Position numbers and translations under genes: made by a program. DNA of 6,613 bases, taken from positions 1-6,613 of the forward strand of contig DBOA01000038.1 in NCBI GenBank assembly GCA_002299195.1. Reading direction: 5' to 3'. Position 1 is the first letter of the stretch. Each line of letters opens with the position of its first letter. The notes beneath the pieces are model-generated. The model was not told where the DNA came from. It searched no databases and was given only the letters and a program-made list of their open reading frames with translations. Positions 1 through 6,106 of the stretch are shown in pieces. This stretch comes from Sphingomonadales bacterium UBA658 (GTDB lineage: Bacteria > Pseudomonadota > Alphaproteobacteria > Sphingomonadales > Sphingomonadaceae).

Positions 1-7
1 TGCGACC

Positions 8-67
8 GTCGAAGGGCGGTAGGCGTGCGAACGGGAACCGCCCTTCGACAGGCTCAGGGCTTCGGTT
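8..67. repeat. REP-like palindrome cluster with two competing stem-loops
   Basis: A perfect 13-bp inverted repeat joins GTCGAAGGGCGGT (8-20) to ACCGCCCTTCGAC (37-49), with a 16-nt loop. A second hairpin overlaps it: AACC (36-39) and GCCCT (40-44) pair with AGGGC (56-60) and GGTT (64-67), leaving TTC (61-63) as a bulge. Both use bases 37-44, so they cannot form together. The core CCCTTCGACAGGCTCAGGG (41-59) resembles a dispersed intergenic repeat I recall from sphingomonads and some other proteobacteria. The cluster lies about 22-80 nt downstream of the peroxiredoxin stop. It may shape the 3' end of that transcript, but no long U-run follows the 13-bp stem on the minus strand, so I do not call it an intrinsic terminator. 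On the plus strand the second hairpin ends in four T (66-69). Confidence 0.65.
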
Positions 68-89
68 TTCAAAGAATGACCCGCGCGGT

Positions 90-551
90 TCAGCCGATCG
101 CTTTCGCCGCGGCCAAAACTTCGGCGGCGTGGTCCTTGACCTTTACCTTGCGCCAGACCTGCGCAACCTTGCCGTCTTTGCCGACCAGATAGGTTGACCG
201 GTCAATGCCCATATAGCTTTTGCCGTACATCGATTTTTCGACCCACGCGCCCATTTGCTCGGTGGCATCGCTGGCTTCGTCGGATAGCAACGTGACATTG
301 AGTGCATATTTCGCCGCAAATTTGGCAAGCTTGGCGGGCTTGTCCTTGGACATGCCGTAGACGGGGCAATTGAGTGCGGCGAAATCAGCCGACAATGCAG
401 TGAAATCCTTGGCTTCATTCGTACAACCGGGCGTGTCCGCCTTGGGGTAGAAATAGAGCACCAGCGGACCTTTCAGCGTCGCCAGATTGACCGCATTGCC
501 TGCGCTATCCGCAACCGTGACGTCGGGCAGGGTGTCGTTGATATCGGTCAT
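90..551 (-). CDS. bcp: Peroxiredoxin, BCP/PrxQ type (thiol peroxidase)
   Basis: A 153-residue cytoplasmic thiol peroxidase of the BCP/PrxQ family, which reduces hydrogen peroxide and organic hydroperoxides using a reactive cysteine. The thioredoxin fold is complete: the strand LVLYFYPKADTPGCT ends in the peroxidatic Cys43 within the PxxxTPGCT signature, and GMSKDKPAKLAKFA, LLSDE and WVEKSMYGKSYMGIDRSTYLV follow the family order. I chose the ATG at 551 because AAGGA (563-559) sits 7 nt upstream and the protein then begins at the usual family N-terminus. A longer frame from 611 adds 20 unrelated residues that lie over the glnE 3' end. The resolving cysteine that E. coli BCP carries five residues after the peroxidatic one is replaced by Lys48. 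The only other cysteine is Cys62. It is the last gene of the minus-strand block, 13 nt after glnE. Confidence 0.93.
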   Translation of the reverse strand: MTDINDTLPDVTVADSAGNAVNLATLKGPLVLYFYPKADTPGCTNEAKDFTALSADFAALNCPVYGMSKDKPAKLAKFAAKYALNVTLLSDEASDATEQMGAWVEKSMYGKSYMGIDRSTYLVGKDGKVAQVWRKVKVKDHAAEVLAAAKAIG

Positions 552-557
552 GTTGGG

Positions 558-565
558 TTCCTTTT
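558..565 (-). promoter_or_regulatory. Shine-Dalgarno of the peroxiredoxin gene, touching the glnE stop
   Basis: Read on the minus strand, AAAAGGAA lies 6 nt before the ATG at 551, with its AAGGA core 7 nt before it. Its first base is the last base of the glnE TGA stop (567-565). This supports the short peroxiredoxin start and suggests that ribosomes terminating on glnE help initiation on the next gene. Confidence 0.7.
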
Positions 566-3249
566 CAAAAATCGCGTGGTCCAAATAGCCGCTGCCATTC
601 GTGCATGACAACCCCGCGATAATCCCTAATCGCAGCCATCAAGCCATCCCAATCGGCAAAGCCAAGGCTGTCGGCAATCAACGCCTGCGCCGCCTCTGGC
701 GGGGCGGCACAATCGGGCGCGACGAGGCGCACCATGACCAACAGCCGCGCGAACGATGCATAAGCCGTGGCAAATTCTGCAGGCAGATGTCCTGCTGTCA
801 CCAGCGCATCAATCGCAGGGCCAAGCTGCGGCACCAACCCGGCATGTGTTTCGAGCTGAAGCCGGTGGATGATAAACTCCATGTCCACCGAGCCCCCGGG
901 CAACAGCTTTACATCCAGGTCGCCCTTGGGCGGCTTATGCGCGGCCATATCCTTGCGCATGCTGGCGATATCGGTCCGCAGCTTTTCGGGGTCGCGTTGC
1001 CCATGCAAAACATCCGCGACAATATTGCCCACCTGCGCACGGGCATCGGCGGAACCAAACAGCACGCGCGCCCGCGTCAGTGCCATATGCTCCCACGTCC
1101 ACGCATTTTCGTGCTGATATTGGTCAAAGCTTTTCACCGACGCACACAACAGGCCGTCGGCGCCCGATGGCCGAAGTCGTGTGTCGACCTCATATAAAGC
1201 GCCCGATGCGGTGGGCACCGACATTGCGGCAATCACGCGTTGCGCCAGCCGGTTGAAATATTGCGTCGCGCCCAAGGAACGCGGCCCATCGGATTCGGCG
1301 AGATGATTGCCCGTGAACAGCAATATCAGATCAAGGTCCGACGCATGCGTCAGCGCCTCTCCGCCCAATCGGCCCAATGCCAACATGACCAGCTCGCCGC
1401 CGTCAATGCGGCCATGTGCTTTTTCAAATTCGGCCACCGTCGCGGCGGTAAGCGTCTGCAACGCGGCCTCCGCCAAATGGGCGTAGCTGCGCGCGATGTC
1501 GCTTGCGTCGCTTCGGCCCTCAATCAACTGCACGCCCAGCGCAAAGCGTTTTTCGCCGACATAATCGCGGACAATGTCGAGCATGGATTGATAATCGGCA
1601 TCGCCAATCCGGCGCGCCATCGCATCGTGCAAAGCGGCCATGTCGCCGGGCAAGTTCATCGCGCTCGTGTCAATCAACGCGTCCAGATACCGGCTCTGCC
1701 GGCCAAGATCGTCGGCCAGCGTCGGCGCGTAGCTCAATATGTTGGCGACCAATTGCAACAGCCCGGGCCGCGCCTCCAGCAAGCGGAAGACGTTGATGGC
1801 GCTGGGTATCGCCTCGATCATATTTTCGAACCGTGCGATGGCACGGTCGGAATCGGGGGCCAGCGCCAATGCTTTCATGATCGCGGGCAGGACGGCTTCA
1901 AATGCGTCGCGCGCCGATGCGCTGCGGATTGCGCGAATCTTGCCGCTGCGCCACCGGGCCATGCGCTGCATGATGGCGGCGGGGTCGGCATAGCCCAAAT
2001 CGGTCAATTGTTCTTCAAGCGGCAGGCCTTCATCGGCCATGCGCGGCCCTTCGCTGCCGCCTGCGTCCACCATCCGGTCATAAATCGCCGCGACGTGTTC
2101 AGTGACTGGGCGGATCGTGTCAATCAACGCGTCGGCGTCCGCCAGCCCGTGCAAGCGTGCGACGGCATCGGCGGTTTCGCGGTTCTGCGGTATCTCGTGC
2201 GTCTGCCGGTCGCTGTGCATTTGCAGACGATGTTCAAATGTCCGCAATTGTTCATAGGCCGATGATAATGTCTCCGCCTCTTGCGGGCTAATCGGCCCAG
2301 CCGCCGCCAACCGTTTCAGCGCCTCGCGTGTGTCGGGCACACGCAGCACGGGATCGCGTCCGCCATGGATCAGCTGATGCGCCTGCGCGAAAAATTCACA
2401 TTCGCGAATCCCGCCATGGCCACGCTTCAGATCGAACCCAAGGCCCATTTTCTGACCCTTGGCATAATGGTCACGGATTTGTGCGGTCATTGCGGTGATG
2501 TTCTTCAACTGCCCGAAATCAAGCGACTTGCGCCAGATAAACGGCTGAATAGCGTTCAGGAAATATGCGCCCAGCGCGCGGTCGCCCGCACTGACCCGCG
2601 AACGGATAAACGCCGCTTGCTCCCACGCCAGCGCGCTTGATTCATAATAGCCGATGGCCGCTTCAACGGGCAGGGCAATCGGGCTGACCTCCGGCGATGG
2701 CCGCAGCCGCATGTCGACGCGAAAGACATATCCGTCGCCATCCAATGCGGACAATAGCTCGATAACGCGGCGGCCATAGCGCACCGCAGCCTCCGCCACA
2801 TCGTCGCGTTCGCGGTGGGGCAGGGTTTTGGGATCGAACAGGAAAATCGGGTCAATGTCCGACGAATAATTCAGCTCGCACCCGCCATGTTTGCCCAGCG
2901 CAATGACGGCAAAGCCTTGATTGCGCGCGCCGGGCACGCGTTCTTCGATGGCGGCGGATATGGCTTGGTCGAGCGCATGGTCGGCAAAGTCGGAAAGGAT
3001 GCCTGTGACGCGGCTGAGGTCCCAAACGCCAGCGAGGTCGGCAATCGCGGTGACAAGCGCGACGCCCTGCCGCTGTTGGCGCAAGGCGGTGCCAACATTG
3101 TCCGCCGTCCGGGCAAGCGATTGCGCCAGCGCCGCGTCAAATTCGCCCGCCTCTACCATCGCCATCAATTCGGGGTTGCGGTCCATCAGTCCGGCAAGAA
3201 ACGGACTGTTTGCCTGTGCGCGTGCGATGGCTGCTGCGACGCGCGTCAT
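565..3249 (-). CDS. glnE: Bifunctional glutamine synthetase adenylyltransferase/deadenylylase
   Basis: GlnE attaches AMP to a tyrosine of glutamine synthetase when nitrogen is plentiful and removes it when nitrogen is short, under control of PII and glutamine. With this start it has 894 residues (E. coli: 946) and holds both nucleotidyltransferase domains. The N-terminal adenylyl-removing domain has ALGKHGGCELNYSSDID (about 117-133, catalytic aspartates 131 and 133), RVDMRLRPSP (about 177) and DLKRGHGGIRECEF (about 273). The C-terminal adenylylating domain repeats the pattern with LALGRLGG and SDLDL (Asp638, Asp640), EVDTRLRPSG (about 687) and DVKLLPGGSVDMEF (about 779). Both metal-binding Asp pairs are present, so both activities should be intact. 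The start is uncertain. ATG 3249 has AGGG 8 nt upstream and falls 4 nt after the tgt stop, whereas in-frame ATGs at 3279 and 3312 overlap tgt and have poorly placed or no ribosome sites. Confidence 0.96.
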   Translation of the reverse strand: MTRVAAAIARAQANSPFLAGLMDRNPELMAMVEAGEFDAALAQSLARTADNVGTALRQQRQGVALVTAIADLAGVWDLSRVTGILSDFADHALDQAISAAIEERVPGARNQGFAVIALGKHGGCELNYSSDIDPIFLFDPKTLPHRERDDVAEAAVRYGRRVIELLSALDGDGYVFRVDMRLRPSPEVSPIALPVEAAIGYYESSALAWEQAAFIRSRVSAGDRALGAYFLNAIQPFIWRKSLDFGQLKNITAMTAQIRDHYAKGQKMGLGFDLKRGHGGIRECEFFAQAHQLIHGGRDPVLRVPDTREALKRLAAAGPISPQEAETLSSAYEQLRTFEHRLQMHSDRQTHEIPQNRETADAVARLHGLADADALIDTIRPVTEHVAAIYDRMVDAGGSEGPRMADEGLPLEEQLTDLGYADPAAIMQRMARWRSGKIRAIRSASARDAFEAVLPAIMKALALAPDSDRAIARFENMIEAIPSAINVFRLLEARPGLLQLVANILSYAPTLADDLGRQSRYLDALIDTSAMNLPGDMAALHDAMARRIGDADYQSMLDIVRDYVGEKRFALGVQLIEGRSDASDIARSYAHLAEAALQTLTAATVAEFEKAHGRIDGGELVMLALGRLGGEALTHASDLDLILLFTGNHLAESDGPRSLGATQYFNRLAQRVIAAMSVPTASGALYEVDTRLRPSGADGLLCASVKSFDQYQHENAWTWEHMALTRARVLFGSADARAQVGNIVADVLHGQRDPEKLRTDIASMRKDMAAHKPPKGDLDVKLLPGGSVDMEFIIHRLQLETHAGLVPQLGPAIDALVTAGHLPAEFATAYASFARLLVMVRLVAPDCAAPPEAAQALIADSLGFADWDGLMAAIRDYRGVVMHEWQRLFGPRDF

Positions 3250-3253
3250 GGTT

Positions 3254-4393
3254 TCAACCCTGATCTTTTCCGCGGACATAATCCCGCCGGAAATCGGACG
3301 CGAATGCCGCAAAGCGCCCTTGCGATATCGCCGCGCGCATTCCGGCCATCAGCATTTGGTAATAATGCAGATTATGCTGCGTCATCAGCATCGCGCCCAG
3401 TATCTCGCCCGACCGGATTAGGTGATGGACATAAGCGCGGGTCCATGTTGCGCACACCGGGCAGGTGCATTGGTCGTCAATCGGCCCTTGGTCTTCGGCA
3501 AATTTCGCATTGCGGATGTTGATGGGGCCGTGATGGGTAAAGGCTTGCCCATTACGACCAGAGCGGGTGGGCAGGACGCAATCGAACATGTCGATGCCGC
3601 GTTCAACCGCGCCCACCAAATCGTCGGGTTTGCCCACACCCATCAGATAACGTGGCCGGTCGGCGGGCAATTGGTCCGGCGCATAATCGAGGCAACCAAA
3701 CATCGCCTCTTGCCCTTCACCCACCGCAAGGCCGCCCACGGCATAGCCATCAAAACCAATGTCGATCAACGCATCGGCCGACCGCTTGCGCAATTCTTCG
3801 TCCAATGACCCTTGTTGAATGCCAAATAAGGCCGCGCGCGCGGCATGTTCGCCGCCGCTTTCGAACCCGTCGCGTGAACGCTTGGCCCAGCGCATCGACA
3901 ATTCCATCGACTTGATCGCTTCGTCGCGGCTCACGCCATTGGCGGGGCATTCGTCAAACGCCATGACAATGTCGGAACCCAATAGCCGCTGGATTTCCAT
4001 CGACCGTTCGGGCGACAGCATATGTTTCGACCCGTCGAGATGGCTTTGAAACGCCACGCCCTCTTCGGTGATTTTGCGCAAAGCCGACAGGCTCATAACC
4101 TGATACCCGCCGCTGTCGGTCAATATCGGCCGGTCCCAGCCCGAAAACTGGTGCAACCCACCCAGCCGCGCGACGCGTTCCGCGCCCGGCCGCAGCATCA
4201 GATGGTAGGTGTTGCCAAGGATGATGTCCGCGCCCGTTGCGCGCACTTCGGCAGGGCGCATCGCCTTTACCGTGGCGGCGGTGCCGACGGGCATGAAGGC
4301 AGGCGTGCGAATTTCGCCGCGCATCATCTGAATGCTGCCGGTGCGCGCCTTGCCATCAGTGGCGGAAATCGAAAACTGGAATCGCGTGGTCAT
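3254..4393 (-). CDS. tgt: tRNA-guanine(34) transglycosylase (queuosine pathway)
   Basis: Tgt exchanges guanine-34 in the anticodon of GUN tRNAs (Asp, Asn, His, Tyr) for the queuine precursor preQ1. The 379-residue protein is full length (Z. mobilis: 386). Visible landmarks are GNTYHLMLRPGAE, LTDSGGYQVMSL with Asp93, MAFDECP with Asp147, GYAVGGLAVGEGQE, and the nucleophile Asp271 in GIDMFDCVLPTRSGRNGQ. The zinc site is Cys309, Cys311, Cys314 and His340. Each residue sits nine positions before its Zymomonas counterpart (102, 156, 280, 318/320/323, 349), so the frame and function are secure. The ATG at 4393 gives the normal N-terminus, although no clear Shine-Dalgarno precedes it. It is the first gene of the minus-strand block and faces away from tldD. 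No queA or other queuosine gene is in the window. Confidence 0.98.
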   Translation of the reverse strand: MTTRFQFSISATDGKARTGSIQMMRGEIRTPAFMPVGTAATVKAMRPAEVRATGADIILGNTYHLMLRPGAERVARLGGLHQFSGWDRPILTDSGGYQVMSLSALRKITEEGVAFQSHLDGSKHMLSPERSMEIQRLLGSDIVMAFDECPANGVSRDEAIKSMELSMRWAKRSRDGFESGGEHAARAALFGIQQGSLDEELRKRSADALIDIGFDGYAVGGLAVGEGQEAMFGCLDYAPDQLPADRPRYLMGVGKPDDLVGAVERGIDMFDCVLPTRSGRNGQAFTHHGPINIRNAKFAEDQGPIDDQCTCPVCATWTRAYVHHLIRSGEILGAMLMTQHNLHYYQMLMAGMRAAISQGRFAAFASDFRRDYVRGKDQG

Positions 4394-4462
4394 CGGGCGG
4401 CTTTAGGGGGGTTATGCGCTGGAGAAAACCAACTTTTCTGAACGCCCAATCACGCACCTACC

Positions 4463-4539
4463 CGTCATGCTGAACTTGTTTCAGCATCTTACTTTCATGT
4501 TGCAAGGAATTATGACCCTGAAACAAGTTCAGGGTGACG
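4463..4539. repeat. Inverted pair of REP-like hairpins (BIME-like doublet)
   Basis: Unit 1 (4463-4488) contains the perfect hairpin ATGCTGAA-CTTGT-TTCAGCAT (4467-4487). Unit 2 (4514-4539) is inverted and contains ACCCTGAA-ACAAG-TTCAGGGT (4515-4535). Reverse-complemented, unit 2 reads CGTCACCCTGAACTTGTTTC and then AGGGTC, which matches unit 1 except that TG/CA in the stem has become CC/GG. A 25-nt spacer separates the units. Two inverted short palindromes of one family with a conserved GTCA flank is the pattern of REP doublets. The same core is, to my recollection, dispersed in sphingomonad genomes. Confidence 0.75.
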
Positions 4540-4563
4540 AAGTTGTGGTGTTGGAAAGCCGAT

Positions 4564-4570
4564 GGGGAGG
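4564..4570 (+). promoter_or_regulatory. Shine-Dalgarno of tldD
   Basis: GGGGAGG is a strong purine-rich ribosome site ending 3 nt before the ATG at 4574. The spacing is on the short side. It favours ATG 4574 over the in-frame ATG at 4562, which it follows, and over the one at 4622, which has no ribosome site. Confidence 0.55.
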
Positions 4571-4573
4571 AAT

Positions 4574-6049
4574 ATGCAAATTACCCTTTCAACCGCCGCC
4601 GCACCGTCCCATATACGCAAAATGACTTACACCGATCCCCGCTCATATCTTTATCAACCCGGCCTTCTCGACCCTGACGCAGCGCAGCGTAGTACGCGTG
4701 ACGCGTTGAAGGCGTGCGATGATGGTGAGCTGTATTTGCAATATAGCGCGACCGAGAGCTTTGGTTTTGATGATGGCCGGCTGAAAATGGCGGATTATTC
4801 GACGGGTTCGGGCTTTGGCCTGCGCGGTGTGTCGGGTGAGATGACCGGGTTCAGCCACGCCAATGACATGAGCGAGGCTGCGATTCGCCGGGCAGGGGAA
4901 ACGTTAAAGCTGCTCGATCCCGCAAAGGAGCAACCCGCCCCGCCGCCGCGCCAGAACAACCGGCATTTATATACAGACGGCAATCCGCTTGAACTGGTGC
5001 CATTCGCGCAAAAGGTTGCGTTGTGCCAACAAATCGACGCCGCCGCCCGCGCGCGTGACCCACGCGTCGCACAAGTGAGCGTCAGCCTTTCGGGCAGCTG
5101 GAGCGTCGTCGAAATCGTGCGCGCCGATGGCTTTGTCGCTACCGACGTGCGGCCTTTGGTGCGCCTCAATGTCTCCATCGTCGCGCAAGACGGCGACCGC
5201 CGCGAAACCGGCACTTATGGTTTTGGCGGGCGTTATCTGTACGACAAATTGTTTGAAGATCATGAATGGGAACATGCCATTGATGAAGCATTGGCGCAGG
5301 CGCTGACCAACTTGCGTTCGGTCGCCGCACCCGCGGGCGAAATGACCGTGTTGCTTGGACCCGGCTGGCCGGGCGTATTGCTGCATGAAGCCGTCGGCCA
5401 TGGTCTTGAAGGCGATTTTAACCGCAAGGGCAGCAGTGCTTTTTCCGGCAAAATTGGCCAGCGTGTTGCCGCGCCCGGCGTGACCGTTGTCGACGATGGC
5501 ACCATGATGAACCGCCGTGGTTCGCTGTCGATTGATGATGAAGGCACGCCGACGCAGGAAAATGTCCTGATCGAGGACGGCATATTGCGCGCCTATATGC
5601 AGGACCGCATGAACGCCCGCCTGATGGGTGTTGCGCCCACGGGCAATGGTCGCCGCGAAAGCTACGCCCATGCACCGATGCCGCGCATGACCAACACATT
5701 CATGCGCAGCGGCAATGACGACCCGGCTGAACTGTTGAGCCGCGTCAAAAACGGCATCTTCGCCAAAAGCTTTGGCGGCGGGCAAGTCGACATCGTGTCG
5801 GGCAAATTCGTGTTCAGCTGTACCGAGGCCTATTTGGTCAAGGACGGCAAGCTTGGCGATCCCATTAAAGGCGCGACCTTGATTGGCGATGGCCCAACTG
5901 CGCTCAACAAGGTCATTGGCCTTGGCAACGACATGGCATTGGATGACGGCATCGGCGTGTGCGGCAAAGGCGGCCAAAGCGTTCCGGCGGGCGTCGGACA
6001 ACCCACAACTTTGGTCAGCGCGCTTACGGTCGGCGGCACGGCGGGTTGA
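4574..6049 (+). CDS. tldD: TldD-type zinc metalloprotease
   Basis: TldD is the catalytic half of the cytoplasmic TldD/TldE (PmbA) protease, which degrades unfolded peptides and in E. coli matures microcin B17 and cleaves the antitoxin CcdA. From this start it has 491 residues (E. coli: 481). The N-terminal domain includes GELYLQYSATESFGFDDGRL, RGVSGEMTGFSHAND and VRPLVRLNVSI. The metalloprotease signature LLHEAVGHGLEGDFNRKG carries the HExxxH motif (about 271-276). Next come IDDEGTPTQENVLIEDG, PTGNGRRESYAHAPMPRMTN, FGGGQVDIVSGKFVFS and finally GVCGKGGQSVPAGVGQP, whose Cys (about 463) is the expected third zinc ligand. The start is uncertain: 4574 has the best ribosome site, but conservation appears to begin near the ATG at 4622 (MTYTDPRSYLY, 475 residues). 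The partner TldE is not in the window. Confidence 0.96.
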   Translation: MQITLSTAAAPSHIRKMTYTDPRSYLYQPGLLDPDAAQRSTRDALKACDDGELYLQYSATESFGFDDGRLKMADYSTGSGFGLRGVSGEMTGFSHANDMSEAAIRRAGETLKLLDPAKEQPAPPPRQNNRHLYTDGNPLELVPFAQKVALCQQIDAAARARDPRVAQVSVSLSGSWSVVEIVRADGFVATDVRPLVRLNVSIVAQDGDRRETGTYGFGGRYLYDKLFEDHEWEHAIDEALAQALTNLRSVAAPAGEMTVLLGPGWPGVLLHEAVGHGLEGDFNRKGSSAFSGKIGQRVAAPGVTVVDDGTMMNRRGSLSIDDEGTPTQENVLIEDGILRAYMQDRMNARLMGVAPTGNGRRESYAHAPMPRMTNTFMRSGNDDPAELLSRVKNGIFAKSFGGGQVDIVSGKFVFSCTEAYLVKDGKLGDPIKGATLIGDGPTALNKVIGLGNDMALDDGIGVCGKGGQSVPAGVGQPTTLVSALTVGGTAG

Positions 6050-6106
6050 TGGGCGCATATTTCGGTCCAAATTGCGATATGGCCGAACGAACCGCATGAC
6101 CCCGAT

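Larger units (their letters stand above)
4394..4573. promoter_or_regulatory. Head-to-head gap that should hold the tgt and tldD promoters
   Basis: This 180-bp stretch separates two divergent transcription units, so promoters for both should lie in it or within the adjacent coding ends. I could not place a convincing pair of -35 and -10 boxes on either strand, so the call rests on gene layout alone. About half of the gap is taken up by the REP-like pair. Nearer tgt there is a small inverted repeat, AGAAAA-CCAAC-TTTTCT (4423-4439), which could be chance or an operator. Confidence 0.4.

Noticed and set aside
8..49. Intrinsic terminator for the minus-strand operon
   Set aside because: The stem is strong, but on the minus strand it is followed by GGTCGCA and no T-run, so only a REP-like structure is supported.
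552..611. N-terminal extension of the peroxiredoxin from an ATG at 611
   Set aside because: The extra 20 residues overlap the glnE 3' end, do not resemble the family, and the well-spaced ribosome site serves the ATG at 551.
601..1197. 198-codon plus-strand frame over the glnE 3' part
   Set aside because: It overlaps glnE antisense and has no recognisable domain or ribosome site.
1240..2265. 341-codon open frame on the plus strand opposite glnE
   Set aside because: It lies wholly inside a well-supported glnE with intact motifs on the other strand. The translation has no recognisable domain and looks like the usual antisense frame of a GC-rich gene.
4463..4539. Short CRISPR-like or IS-end interpretation of the paired palindromes
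   Set aside because: There are only two units, inverted rather than direct, with no repeated spacing, no transposase and no target duplication visible.
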